A stretch of DNA of 64,000 bases from Rhododendron vialii (Eukaryota; Streptophyta; Magnoliopsida; Ericales; Ericaceae): positions 30,043,001 through 30,107,000 of the forward strand of contig NC_080566.1 of the NCBI RefSeq assembly GCF_030253575.1. Reading direction: 5' to 3'. The notes under the pieces are model-generated. The model was not told the DNA's origin and did not search any database. It was given only the letters and a program-made list of their open reading frames with translations. Of this stretch, positions 1 to 12,169 are shown one piece after another. Position 1 is the stretch's first letter; each line of letters opens with the position of its first letter. Both the position numbers and the translations under genes were made by a program.

Positions 1-133
1 AAAAAACTAAGCTAACTCTCAATAGTCTAGCAAAGTTTTCATGCTTCGGGACACTCTACGTATGGAATCTAGCAATTTCGTAAGTCTTCTATATCTACAT
101 ATTATTAACTAACCATTGCTCTGATACCACTTC
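1..133 (-). mobile_element. 5' internal edge of an LTR retrotransposon with primer-binding site
   Basis: Positions 118-129 read GCTCTGATACCA, the reverse complement of TGGTATCAGAGC, the standard plant initiator-Met tRNA primer-binding site. It lies four bases from the inner end of the LTR at 134-1869, so the element runs on the minus strand and continues off the left edge. No gag or pol reading frame lies inside the window. The superfamily cannot be fixed; the LTR style suggests Ty3/Gypsy. Confidence 0.8.
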
Positions 134-1014
134 TGTCACGATTCAAATCCAGCGGATATGAATATCGTAACCGGCCAGTGAGTCCGTCTCACCAAAGGCC
201 TCTATTGCTCTTTTTTTTTTCAACAGAAATAGACTTAACTTTTGCGGAAGCGATCTATAAAAAAATAAAAGTCACTAGATTTCCTTTTTTAATAACGGAG
301 ACATGAACTACATTTTTCCGTTTCCCTTCCACTACATAACCGCAACATAAGCTTAATGGTATAGTTACTCGGCCCGTCTTTCTACTATTTCTGATTACCT
401 GAAAAGAAAGATTTCAACAAACATAAGCCACTGCTTGTGTGAGATTATGAATTATCGGAGTTACATGAGCTACCTTGGAATTCTTTTTAACAAAGGATGC
501 AGGAATCATAATTTCAGTTTTTCATGGCTTAAACTGTAACCAAAATCATAACTTCAGCTTTTCATGGCTTGAGTTGTAACCAAAACAATTTTGGGAATAA
601 CATAACATAATAATATGATACCATCCAACGATTACCGCCGGTACTGAGGGAGCGACCCCTAACGCGTATATAGTGAATTGATCAATTCAATTGGACACCT
701 GATTGTGCCCCCTTTCTTTCCGCCCTTATAACACAGTTCCAACTAGTATCTTTACCGTCTCCTAGATTCCAGGGACATCGTTCGGATGTATCGATAATAC
801 TTTTTGATAAACTGTTCAAAACATCATAACTCCATGATATATTTGCTACAAAATAATTCAAATGTTAAATAAACATACTTTTGTAAGTCAAAAATATAAT
901 TTTATGAAAATTCATATAACAGGGATTTCATAACTCACCCTTCATTCCGTCCAACTTGCTTTATGATCATCTGCTTCGAATGACTCATACCCAATTCTTT
1001 TCCTCTTCTTTCCT

Positions 1015-1050
<36 letters not shown>

Positions 1051-1115
1051 GTTGAGTGTTGTGAGTGTGGTGTGTGTTTTGGCTTGTGTGTGTGGTGTGA
1101 TGTATGGATGGGAGG

Positions 1116-1125
1116 CCTATTTATA
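1116..1125 (-). promoter_or_regulatory. LTR core promoter TATA box
   Basis: The minus strand reads TATAAATAGG, a near-perfect plant TATA box. It sits inside the LTR between the AT-rich U3 repeat and a GA/CT microsatellite leader. The direction matches the PBS orientation of the element. Confidence 0.65.
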
Positions 1126-1139
1126 AGAGACTCACAAAA

Positions 1140-1570
1140 TCTTAGTGTATCTTGATTATATCCAAAGAAATCTACCATTATCTAATAATATCTAAATCAA
1201 ATCTTATATAATCTAAGAAAATCCAACTATATCTAATAATATCTAATCAAATCTTATATAATCTAACAATATCTTGTAATATCTTTCCAAATCTATATGT
1301 AATCTAACAAAATCCAACTATAATCTTATCATGTCTTGTAATATCTAATAAAATCCAACTAGAATCTTATCATATCTTATAATATCTAATAAAATTCAAC
1401 TAGAATCTTATCATATCTTGCAATATTTAGAATAATTTATATATAATCTAACATAATCTTATCGTATCTTATCAGATCTAGAATAATCTATATATATAAT
1501 CTAATAAAATCCTACATAATCTTATCATATCATATCATATCTAAGTATATCCCACAAAATCTAGGGATAT
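1140..1570. repeat. Degenerate AATCTAA-type repeat in LTR U3
   Basis: About 430 bp made of irregular units around AATATCTAATAAAATCCAAC and ATCTTATCATATCTT. Unit length drifts between roughly 20 and 40 bp. It lies directly upstream of the LTR TATA box on the minus strand, where U3 enhancer repeats are expected. Confidence 0.7.
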
Positions 1571-1869
1571 TCTATTAGGATTTGATCCGATTCGCCCTAT
1601 AATGAGATGTAGCCTCTTTCCGGATTATTTTGTTTCGGTTCTCCGCCTCGTGGGAACTTATGTCCTTTCCCTTGGCCACAATATCGTTAATAGGGTTAGG
1701 GCAATAACGTTTTAAAAATTGACACACATGCAGAAAATACTCTAATTGTTTTATACCTTAATTCGCAAACAATTTACTTTCTAAATTCTAACGGTAAGCG
1801 GCCCTTTAAAAGATTATCCCCTTACTTTTTCCTTATTCTTTTTTGTTCTAAAAAGTCGGGGTGTTACAC

Positions 1870-3594
1870 ATTTGGCACTCGTTTTATAGATCTTTGTTTA
1901 GAACCTTGCGGGTAGTGTGTCGTGGAGTTGTTGTGAGTTCGGTACGTGACGTAGGGCGTCATAATAGATTTGAAGGAATAACGTGGACTTAAAATATTTA
2001 TTAATGTACAATGAGACATGTTTTGAGTTTGTATTATATTGTGTGATGATGAATGGAAGAATGTGACTTTGGGAAGTGTTGTCTTCTTGTATATGGATTG
2101 ATAACGCAAGTGTGTTTGTGTGAGTTGTGAATTTTGAATTGAGTGTCCTGCAACGCAAGATGTGGTAATGCGGAAACCCAAGTGGAGAGAATTCACTGTA
2201 ACACAATGTGTGGTAATACTATTGAATGTCTCACATGATGAAGGAAGTTATGATTGATTATAAAAGTTCATGTTGTTGCTTGGGCTGTGTATTGCTTAAG
2301 ATTTTAAATGTTGAAAACGGGAATAAATGAATGATTTCATCAATGTTTTGAAAAGCAAAAAATTTGGTTTTGAAGAAAGGATTTTTATGAAAAATCCTCC
2401 GGTATTCCTTAGTAAATGAACAGTTCCGGTATTTGGGCATAAATCAATGGATTTTGGTATTCAAGCGAGTCAACAGAGCTTGACCTGTAAAGTTTGAGAG
2501 TTTTTCCAATAAAAAAGGAATGTTTTCTTTTTATGAAAAGAGGCTTGATGGTAAATGATAAGAAATGAGGAAGTTAATGGTGGCGTTCATCTGAGGAGTT
2601 TTAAAATGGTTTGAGAAATCGTCGTTGGTTATTTAGATTGATGTGAGTTTAATGCTACTTCGAGCATGAAGTACAAAAGCTTAGAGATATCTTTAAGACG
2701 TATAGAATGCCATAGTCGTAATCTGTCGGTTCATTGTGGTGTCTCTTTGTATCTCATGTCCGTTTATTGGAATTCATCCACTCTTATAGCATGTTTCATT
2801 ACATTTACTTTAGCTTAACCTATCATTTCCAGGTATCAAACGGGGAAGTTGGTATGGTGTGCATCTCGTGCTTGTTGATCATGGGTTCGAAGGTATAAAG
2901 AAGGCGACAATTTGCATTTGTTTTGAAAGCAGTATTTGGAAGAACGTTTAATGTAAACTGTAATATTTTTTTGGTATTTTGTATAATTTGGGGCTTCGAG
3001 CCAAGATTGTATCTTTTGAACTTAACTTTGAGAACAAGGAAAAAAATGTCTTTTGAGTATTATCGGTACTTTAGTGATAATTTTATTTATTGAGAATGAT
3101 TAGTATTTATGTTGAAAATCGAAGGCGTGACATTTAATTATTTGACTTGCATTCTTGCTTTTGGTGGATTATTTTCTTTAGCATTTACGTACTTATTTTG
3201 ACAGTTTGAGTTCAGCAATGGTTCAAGAAAAGGGAAAAAACCAAGGAAAGTGGTGAGGCTCTTGTACAGTGGGAAGAACCGCGATGATCTACTTGCCTGA
3301 GAGTTTAACGGGGGAGGATACGGTGGTAACCTCTACAGTTTCATCTCAAATAGAATTGGCGGAACCATCGGGTCGTAGATGAAACACAATCACAGAAGCA
3401 AGGAATCGATGCAATTTTACTTTCAAAGCAATCACAGGGTGACAGAAGTTGCAAAATTCTCTCTTTTCTATTTATTTAATGTTTGTACAAACTGAAGAGA
3501 AAAAGACCATTTGTTGATTAATGTCATGCCTTGGTGGCTCTTTTTGTTTGATCAATGTTGATGAATTTGATGCCTTAGTGGCTCTTGTTTGATT
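1870..3594. other. Non-genic repetitive sequence between two LTRs
   Basis: No convincing coding exon is visible. The stretch ending GGCGTGACA near 3132 resembles an LTR 3' end and may be a further truncated or nested retroelement, but no partner repeat or primer site was found. A sequence near 3510-3594 (CATGCCTTGGTGGCTC and a second variant) recurs inverted near 12170-12290. Confidence 0.4.
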
Positions 3595-3960
3595 TGTAGA
3601 GACCCGTATATTTCTAATTATCGAAAAATGCTTATTAAATGCCTAATTGGGAAAATATGATTTATGTGGTAGATAATTGAATTGGGGTTTAAAGTGAAAA
3701 AGTGAAAATTAGAGGTAGTAAAAGTGTGATTTGCTTTTGAGGTAGTATAAATAGTGTGTGTGTGGTTGTAGGAGATCATTTTATCTCCTTAAATCTTTCT
3801 CTCCATCGTCCCTCTCTCCCTCTACTTTCTACTCTACTCTCTCTGTCTGTCTGTTTGTCTGTCTGTCTCTCACACTTAAAACTCTACCAAAAACCTTTTT
3901 TTCAAAAAGATGAGTGGATTTGAAGCTTTATACATTTGATTTGATCTAATGTAACAAGTA
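3595..3960 (+). mobile_element. Truncated LTR, plus strand
   Basis: The sequence begins TGTAGAGACCCGTATATTTC, a common plant gypsy-type LTR start. A TATA box (TATAAATA, 3746-3753) follows, then a CT/GTCT-rich leader near 3790-3870. The right end is not clear; around 3950 it passes into AT-rich MITE-like DNA. No primer-binding site follows, so it is a fragment or solo LTR. Confidence 0.5.
3746..3753 (+). promoter_or_regulatory. TATA box of the truncated LTR
   Basis: TATAAATA lies about 150 bp into the LTR-like sequence and is followed by a pyrimidine-rich leader. This is the usual arrangement of a plant LTR promoter. Confidence 0.45.
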
Positions 3961-4906
3961 TTATAGCATCTTCACTCCTTACTATTTTATTGACTCAAAC
4001 TCAAACTGAATAAAATTTTTAAAAGGCTCATCCACTCCTTATTTAAACCCATATTAAATTTGAGTTTCACTTCGGATAAAAAAAAAATTGAGTTTTACTC
4101 AAATTCAGTTATACTCAAATTTTTAAAGGCGAATTTCACACTCTTATATTTACGACTCTATCATTAATGAAGTTTTTACTCATATTTTGTGCTTGGGTTT
4201 GATTTTTTTAATTAGAGCACAACACAGAAGACAATAACAATTTAACATTAACCAAAATTAACAATTTAACATTAACCTATTTAACCAATAGTTTATTCAC
4301 AGATTTACTATTCTGTTAAAAAAAAAAGAAAAGACAATAGCAATAAACAGAAAATAAAAATCTATTTCAAAGGCAAAACTTTTATGATGCTCCCAAGTGG
4401 TATGGGAGCATCATACTCCCAATGAATATGGGCCATTGGATTGAAAATAGCCAAATCACAGCCGTTCGATCAAAACCAAAAATCTAAAGTTGAGTGGTTT
4501 TGTTAAAACTGAGATGGTTTTATGAACTTTGACAAAAAAAAATGGAAGATTACTTACTACAGAACATGCAACACTTACCATTGACTAAGGCAACACTTAC
4601 TAGTGTATAAGGTAACACTTACCACACAAACATGCAACACTTACTACAACCGGTTGGTTAAGTAACAAGTTACCATTAAGTTAAAAAAAAAAAGAGTACC
4701 CGATTTTTGGCAGGAAAATTTGCAGATTTTAGGGATTTATATATTAGAAGAATTATCTAAAAAAATGGTGTTCATTTATAAATTTGGTTTAAAATTTTAA
4801 TTTGTTATGAAAATATAAAATTTTGAAAAGTATTTTACATAATTTCCAAATGACATTATAAATGTATTTAATTAATTAATTTTCAAACAATCATTTATTA
4901 TAGATA

Positions 4907-5188
4907 CAGTTCTATTCCCCTAAGGGATCCCGGATGGCAACTGGGTGCGGGATGAAGCTCTCAGCCGTTGGATTTAATCCAACGGCCAGGAAAAGAAAAG
5001 GCATAAAAGTCGCGTAAATTACACTTTCCCCCTTCGGTCCATTTCACACTTCCCCCTGTTTCATTCCACGGCAAAAAACGCAGACCAAAGAGAGAGAGAG
5101 AGAGAGGGCGAAACAGAAGAAACGCGGATGAAGAAGAACGCGAACCAGATAACAAACGCGAACAATAAATCTTATGCATCCACCAAGG

Positions 5189-5233
<45 letters not shown>

Positions 5234-6115
5234 CCGTACGAGAACCAGATACCCTAACCGTTGTGTTTGAACACAGTAGAACGAAGAACGAAATCGACAG
5301 ACGACGAAAGATTAGTCGTTCGATCCAGTAGAAGAAGAACGAACCACACCACCAAGGTCTCTCTCTCTCTCGATTATTAGGTTTTTTTTGTCTGAACCAG
5401 TTTAGGGCGTTTTTTTTTGTTCGATCACTTTTGTTCTGTTACTCAAAATTAGGGTTTTTTTCTTTTGCTTGATTAGGGTAAAAGAAACCACATCCACGAT
5501 GAAATTTTTTATTCTGGTAGGGTATAATTAGGGCTTTTTATTTTGTTACTCGATTAAGGCTTTTTGTTATGTTGTTATGCAAGTTTAGGGATGTTAATTT
5601 AGAAACAAAATCAAAATGTTTGGCCGATATTATGTTGATTTGTTGAAAAATAAGAGTCTTGATGGGGCCATTTGTTTTGATAGGCTTTGGTGCCACTGTG
5701 AATGTTGCCAAAACACTAAAGGGCTCAACTGTGGCTATTTTCAGATTTGGAGCAGTAGGCCTAGCAATGAGTTTCACTAATTTCAAAGCAAAATAAGATA
5801 TTTGCATACCACTTACCCAAAAAAGAAAAGAAAAGAGATTTGCATACTGAACGAATATGGATTTTGAGCCACTGTCACAAATGTGGTAATAGAAGAACCC
5901 AAGAGAAAAACACGGCTATAAGCCCAACAATAACCTACGTTTTACACTGAAATTTCGGTTCTTGTTCTTTTTGCACCTGACATGATTCAACTTGGAATTG
6001 CCTATAATAACTCAAAACAAAACAGAAGAACATCTCTTGTTTAGCTTATAAGAGTCAGATTCTTGACTGTCCATTCCCCACAATTTTCTCTGTTAACTGC
6101 TTCAATTAACTACTC
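4907..6115 (+). repeat. Left inverted-repeat arm of the MULE
   Basis: The first 240 bp match 9530-9767 in reverse complement at roughly 90-95%. Similarity then becomes patchy around CT tracts, and a clean block returns at about 6040-6110 (for example TCAGATTCTTGACTGTCCAT), which pairs with 8811-8870. It contains a long (CT)n tract at about 5190-5230. Confidence 0.8.
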
Positions 6116-7587
6116 TAGTTTTATTTAGTGATTTCTTTTTTCTCACTTAGCACACGCATGGGTGTGTGCCCTAAACGCGCTAGCTATTGATTTATAATTG
6201 TAGAACACATTCATCCTGCAACACTTCATTCTTTTTAATAGGAAGAGGAAATATCAGTGACTTAGTCAAGATAACACATAACCTGATGAATTGGTCATTC
6301 ACTTTCAATGTAGATGCAATTGTGTTTAGTTCCGTTTGGATATGTTTTCCCGTATGAGTGGATCAGACCAGTTACTATTGGTTACTGCTACTGCTTTGGA
6401 TATGTGTTGATCTATGTTCTGTTGTTGTTGTCCTATTTTCCGTGAGGTTCATTTCCAGAAATGGGGCTGTATTCTCTTGATCAAGTGGAATGGGCTGACT
6501 AATCTCATGTGGAATTGCGATTCTTTTATTTGTTGGATGATTGGCACGATGCTCCTAATTCTGTCAAGCATAAGATGGAATGGAAACATGTGGATTCCCT
6601 TTCAATGTAGTTTTTTCATTTTAGCTTTTGGCTTAGATAAATGTAGCCACTTGGCTTAGGCTTGAATTGGCTTAGTTCAATTTTCTTAATCTTTGATTTT
6701 CTGTTTTCTGTTTTCTTACACCAAACTTTTTGGAACCTTTTTTTTTGGTTTGGAGACCTGGCTCCACTCACAGGTTGAAGTTTGATCGAACTATTTCTTG
6801 TTTGAAGTTTGGATGAACTATTTCCAGTTATTGGTTCTCACTGACCATCCCAAATATCTATTATTGTCACGTTGCTAACCATTGCTTTTTACTTTTGGAC
6901 GTTTATGCTTTCACTTCTCTTTAAACATCCCCATAGAACATGTGATTTATTCATTCTCTTCGTTGGCTGTTTTAGGCAAAGGTTTGGACACTATACAAAA
7001 AAGATTTCTTGTTCTCCATAATCTACATAATACGTTAGTTAGTTTGGTTAAGTGTTGCCACTTGGAACTGTTCAGAGATGGAACATTAGGCGTGATTTGG
7101 TTGCATGAATTAACTCTGAAATTTTATATGTATCAACAAAAAAGTCTTCTGTTTCACCTAAACAAACTGAAGTGAATCAGTAAATCATTGCAGAAATAAA
7201 ACCCAAGTTGAAGGCTGTGTGCTCACAGACCCAAAGTTGAAAGGGGGACATGGTGAGCCTTCAATCAGTACCCGCGTCTCACTTCAACTGCTGACATATC
7301 TCATACTATGTTTGCCAACATGGTCTACTAGAAAAAAACTTCCATGCTTCATACAACAGAAACATACAGATCAAAGTCTAAATTTTCATGGTACCATTCC
7401 CCATTACCTACATTTTTCAGGCACAAAAGTCAACAAAAATGTTCGAGCAACAAAAAACATACTACTACTACTAGCACTACTACTACTACTACTTGAGATC
7501 ACTGGCTGCTTTTGCCACACATGTACGACACAACACAAAAAACAACAATCCAAAGATAATTCCAATTCATTTTCCTCCCATTTTCAT

Positions 7588-8045
7588 TCAAATTTTCATT
7601 GCCTCAATCTCCTTCTGTATGGCTTCAAACTTCATCTTCATTGTGATTGTTGTCCTCTGCATTTCTTCACTAATGCTCATAGATACTGAACTCTCACATT
7701 GTTCAATAGTCCTCACAGCGTTTGTTTTTGTCTGAACCATCATTGGCCCCAAATCAGACCTTCCTTGCAAAACACAAGGCTCATACCAGCAAAAAAAACC
7801 ACAATCCAAGTCTACCTGTCAAAAAAGAACACAATAAGAAGTTAGGGTTTCAGCTCCAATGAACAACAAGAGAATAAATTGGGGTAATGCATACAGCTCA
7901 CCTTATACTTTGCACATCCGAAGTACCTTCGACCTGGGTTCTTTTGTGTTCCAGATTTCCTCAAGGGTGTTAGTTCTCTGCAATAACAAAAGATCCCAAA
8001 ATCGGGATTACCACTTCCATTGTTACCCGAACTACTTTCTTCCAT
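7588..8045 (-). CDS. GRF-type zinc-finger protein inside the MULE (two exons)
   Basis: Exon 1 is 8045-7902 (48 codons) and exon 2 is 7815-7588, giving a 123-aa protein. The donor is AAG|GTGAGC and the acceptor is TTTGACAG. The start is the ATG at 8045; the TTG-started extension upstream is rejected. A zf-GRF domain spans residues ~18-60: CYCRELTPLRKSG, then NPGRRYFGC, then across the splice DCGFFCWYE, matching the family pattern CxC..GRxFxxC..C.FFxW. The tail (~80-123) is a predicted amphipathic helix (EEMQRTTITMKMKFEAIQKE). GRF fingers bind nucleic acid; small stand-alone GRF proteins in plants are often TE-associated. The frame is intact across the splice, so it may be functional. Confidence 0.75.
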
Positions 8046-8809
8046 GAAATGGGATATGGACAAAGGGAGGGGGATTCACGAAGAGAAATCTAAACACCTA
8101 CATTCAGAAAATGGATAACCAATAGTCCAAATGGGAACTTAGCCCAACAATTAACATAAAAAAATCGACAAAACGAGAGATGTAGTTGTAAAGGAGGCAA
8201 TTAGATGTGTTGTAAGTATGCATTCTTTCTAAACAAAAGCAAAAGAAGATAAACCACAAAACGAGAGATGTAGTTGGAATCAACAAGGCTGCAAGTACAG
8301 CAGCTGCTTCATGTAGACAAAAAATGATGAATCTTAAAACTTAGAGATCCGAAATAACTTCTATTGAATTGAGAAATAGGTTTAACTGTCCAGCATTTTG
8401 ATATATCTGCAACATAAGGCATCCTCCGAATAATCAAAACTGAAGCAATTGGATGTTCGACTTGTGTCTACAAAACGGACATCGGGTGTTGGATTATTTT
8501 TGTTACTAAAATAATGAAAGGTGAATGAACTTAGCAACATCCTTGTGTACTGAGGGGAATATAAACAAATATTCTCAAAGATCAATGTGATTAGTAGAGA
8601 TATCCAAACAAATATGGCATCTGTGCCATATGTCCTGTTACATAGAGTTCAAGGTTGGAAAATGGGATTTGGCAATAGTGTTCCCTCGGCCCTCTGAACT
8701 CTTGCTAAATTTACCAATATAGAACAGAGTAATAAGATGAAGAAGCAAGAAAGATCTCCATCACTGACTTCAGGTTTCTTCACCATGTCCCTACACTCAA
8801 CTATTTATT

Positions 8810-9767
8810 GAAGCAGTAACAGAGAAATTGTAGGGAATGGACAGTCAAGAATCTGACTGTTATAAGCTAACATTTAGTGCTCCTCGTATCATATAAGTTC
8901 GACTAATTGGCAAAAGGAGTTCAAATTAGGTTCTATAATCTGGTCTCCAGCTTCCTATTTACAAATAACTAGAAATCAGGTATATCCTTTAATGCAAAAG
9001 TTGTAAAATTGCATCTCTATTCTTATTCACTCTAAAATCGAAATTATTTCGAACACTAACCCGAAAATCAAAATCATCGTTCAAAAAAAGCGCTTTTTTT
9101 TTTGTTCAAGTAAAAAAAAACCCTAAAATGATTATGCTTATTGCAAAAAATGCAGAGATTTGCATCACCTTTTGAACCCACCTAAAACTCCCCCCCTCTA
9201 GAAATTACCCAACCCAGTTAAAGCCCCAACCTAGCCGAACCTCCAAACCATTCCAAAAAAAGCCCCTTTTTTTGTTTGAGTTCCAAAAACCCCAAAAATC
9301 CGTTCTGGTTTTTGCAAAAAATGCAGAGATCTCTCTCTCTCTACAACTGAGAGAGAGAGAGAGAGAGATAGGTTCCAATCGGCAAAAAAAACCCTAATTT
9401 TTGCTGAACTAGACTCGGCAAAACCAGCCATAACCAGATTTTTCAAGAGAGAGAGAGAGAGATACAGAGCTACCTTGGTTGGTTGGTGCGGGACGTCATT
9501 CTTGTGATCTTCTTTCGTAATCTCTCTCTCAGTTGTTCTTCTTCGTCCGCGTTTCTTCTGTTTCGCCCTCTCTCTCTCTCTCTCTGGTCTGCATTTTTTG
9601 CCGTGGAATGAAACGAGGGGGGAAGTGTGAAATGGACCGAAGGGGGAAAATGTAATTTACGCGACTTTTATGCCTTTTCTTTTCCTGGCCTTTGGATTAA
9701 ATCCAACGGCTGAGAGCTTCATCCTGCACCCAGCTGCCATCCGGGATCCCTTAGGGGAATAGAACTG
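8810..9767 (-). repeat. Right inverted-repeat arm of the MULE
   Basis: This is the reverse-complement partner of the left arm. Outermost bases are GGGGAATAGAACTG, and the inner block at 8811-8870 carries ATGGACAGTCAAGAATCTGA. The arms differ by small indels and CT-tract length, so they have diverged since insertion. Confidence 0.8.
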
Positions 9768-9772
9768 ATTAT

Positions 9773-9888
9773 AGATATATTTAAGTAACTTAGTTTTAAA
9801 TATTATGGAAACAAACAAGATATTTATTATAGATATATTTAAGTAACTTAGTTTTAAATATTATGGAAAAAACAAGATATTTATTAAT
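9773..9888. repeat. 58-bp tandem duplication at the MULE right flank
   Basis: AGATATATTTAAGTAACTTA begins at 9773 and again at 9831, so two nearly identical 58-bp copies stand next to the MULE end. The MULE target duplication overlaps the first copy, and the same 10-mer also recurs at 9826. Confidence 0.85.
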
Positions 9889-10404
9889 ATTTTGATAGCT
9901 TACAAATTTAGTTAATATATATTATAAAATAACGCTACAAATTGATTGTTACATCAAAATTGAACGATAAATATATTTTTGTTTAATAGCTATTGAATAA
10001 TTTTGTAGGATTCTCAATTGAATTTGTAGTAGTATTTAATGAAATTCGGCTATTCAATTTCATTAATATAGTTTATAGTGATCAATATGATATATTTTGC
10101 AAATCTAACAACTAATATTGTTGATACTAATATACTTGGCAGCGATCAATCAACGAGAATTGATTCATTTATAATTGATTGATCTGGTTATATGTTCAAC
10201 CAATTGATCAAATAATTTGAATCGATTAAGATCATATTTGGCAGATGTGGTAGTTAACAATGATGTTGATTGATAGTGATTAGTGAAAATTAATATAATT
10301 GGCTAAATTAGGCTGACAAATTTGTTTAATTGCTTAACCACGGACTTATCTATTTTAATTCTTCAAGTTACACAATTAGCAAATTTCAAAAATGGTTATT
10401 TGAT

Positions 10405-10494
10405 GGTTAACATTGATCACTTAGCAAATGAAGGAGTAACAGTCTTTGAGGTTAACATTGATCATTTGGCTAATGTAAGAGTAACCACTAGTGA
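10405..10494 (+). repeat. 45-bp tandem dimer
   Basis: GGTTAACATTGATCA starts at 10405 and 10450. The two 45-bp copies are about 80% alike. The period is a multiple of three and an open frame runs through it, but nothing indicates a real gene. Confidence 0.7.
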
Positions 10495-10729
10495 ACAAGT
10501 AAATTAAAATATCTCATTTATTTGATCTTTTTTTAAAAGTAATTTTATTAATATAAATACTTTTATTTAATTTATCATAAAAGTAATACAATTAATCCAA
10601 ATAAAATTTAATGTGGTAGATAATATGACATTAATGAAGATATACATAAATGTATATCTACCCGTCATTAATGTCATACTTACTATAGAATAAAGCTTAT
10701 TTAACAAAGCATAAGGCTAGAGATACAAC

Positions 10730-12130
10730 AAAAATTGAATTTTTACGATGGACAAATATTTGTTGATAAAACTTACCACATGGTTGACAATACTTACCAT
10801 GAAATAAGGGCAAAACAACTATATGCTTAAACTAGTCTTACCACACAAAGTGATTCACGTTTTGCCAATTGACTTGTTTACCTACCTCCAATTATGACAT
10901 TAATGGTACTAGGTTTCTCCATACCAACCTTAAACCCTGCAAACTTATCCACTTTGACTCCTCTAGCTCTCATTCATCTCACCTTTTGTCCAAAAAAAAA
11001 TGAAGATTTAAGAAGAAACTCCATAACGTTGAAGAAGTTCACCAAATAAGTTTTTTTGAAGAACAAACTAAATTTAGTTGTGATAACGATTACCTCATAC
11101 CAACTTACCGAAAGATCATAAGTTAAGTAAAATCTCGAATAAGTGTTTCATAATAATCTAATGAAGCTTCCCATGTTTTTACCTTTTTTATGGTTATACT
11201 TACCATTACTTATGCTTTTACATATCACTTTTTATGGTATTTTTTATTATGGATGAAAACTGTATTTAGTAAGTATCAAGAGAATAAATTCTCCGTATTT
11301 GTGGTAAGCATATCCAGAATTTAGTAAAAAACCATGTATTTGTGGTAAGTATGGTCATAAAAATGATAGGTACTCTTCGCAAGTAATATAGTTTTGCATG
11401 TTATACCGTAGGTAATATGGTAATTGTGGTAAATATATTTATGTTAGTTTTGCGTGCCATACCCCGTCTTTTAGTGTTTTTTTACTTTGTTGAAAGGTAA
11501 AAATGATTATATGCTGAAACCACACTTACCACAGAAAGTTAGCACGTTTTGATCATTACCTTGCTTACCTATCACCAATTATGGCATTAATTGTATTAGA
11601 TTTCTCTATACCTACCTTAAAATCTTCAAAGTTATCTAATCTAGCTCTCATTCATCTCTCTTCTTCTCAAAAAAAAAAAAAAAAAGAATATTGAAGAAGA
11701 AACTTCCTAACTTCTAAAAGCCAATAAGTTGAAAAAGCCTAAGTCTTTATCAAGAACAAACTAAATTTAGTTGTGAAAATGGTTTACTTGAATTGTCGGG
11801 ACAATAGTTTTTTTCAGTTCATGCCATACCCGCTCAAATTGTCGGGACAACAAATTTTTTTAAGTTTTTAGTTAGCACATCTTATACTAAATTGTCGGGA
11901 CAACAGTTTTTTTTTCTTTTCCAATTTTTAGTTAGCACACTCTATATCTGTGGTAAGTATGGTCATGAAAGTGGTAGGTACTCCTAATTCATGTCATACT
12001 CGCTAAAATCGTACGTACATACAATCATTTTCCCTTTTTTTGTGTGTGGTAATAGTTAGCACAACCTGCAGTTATGGTAAGTATGGTCTTTGAAATGATA
12101 TGTACTACCTGTTCATGGCACACCCCCCAA
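10730..12130. repeat. Diverged 0.7-kb tandem duplication
   Basis: About 10850-11090 is repeated at about 11535-11785. Both copies contain TAGCTCTCATTCATCTC, an A-rich tract, and AACAAACTAAATTTAGTTGTG in the same order and spacing, roughly 690 bp apart. Both copies are dotted with GGTAAGTATGGTC and CTTACCA motifs. No coding content is seen. Confidence 0.65.
11794..11898. repeat. Three copies of a near-palindromic TTGTCGGGACAA motif
   Basis: AATTGTCGGGACAA(T/C)A occurs three times about 43 bp apart, each followed by a T-run. The 12-mer TTGTCGGGACAA is nearly self-complementary. The function is unknown. Confidence 0.6.
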
Positions 12131-12169
12131 CAAAGTCACAAACATGCCCAACAAGGTCACACCATTCAC

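Larger units (their letters stand above)
134..1869 (-). mobile_element. 5' LTR of an LTR retrotransposon (about 1.74 kb)
   Basis: Read on the minus strand, the unit starts TGTAACACCCCGAC at 1869 and ends ..CGTGACA at 134, giving TG..CA ends, followed by a tRNA-Met primer-binding site. U3 contains an AT-rich degenerate repeat (about 1140-1570). A TATA box lies at 1116-1125, and a (GA)n tract (about 1019-1048) falls in the presumed leader. These features agree on orientation. The other LTR lies outside the window, so LTR divergence and the target duplication cannot be judged. Confidence 0.8.
4907..9767. mobile_element. Long-TIR Mutator-like element (4.86 kb), Pack-MULE-like
   Basis: Outer ends are perfect inverted copies (CAGTTCTATTCCCCTAAGGG on the left) and inverted similarity continues with indels for about 1 kb. 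A 10-bp direct repeat ATTATAGATA flanks the element at 4897-4906 and 9768-9777. Both arms carry a promoter/leader-like block with CT/GA microsatellites. The only recognisable gene inside is a GRF zinc-finger gene; no mudrA-type transposase is seen. I infer a non-autonomous MULE carrying a host-type or TE-associated gene. Confidence 0.85.

Noticed and set aside
7219..7689. 156-codon plus-strand frame
   Set aside because: It overlaps the GRF gene on the other strand, contains low-complexity LLLLALLLLL from (CTA)n, and shows no domain.
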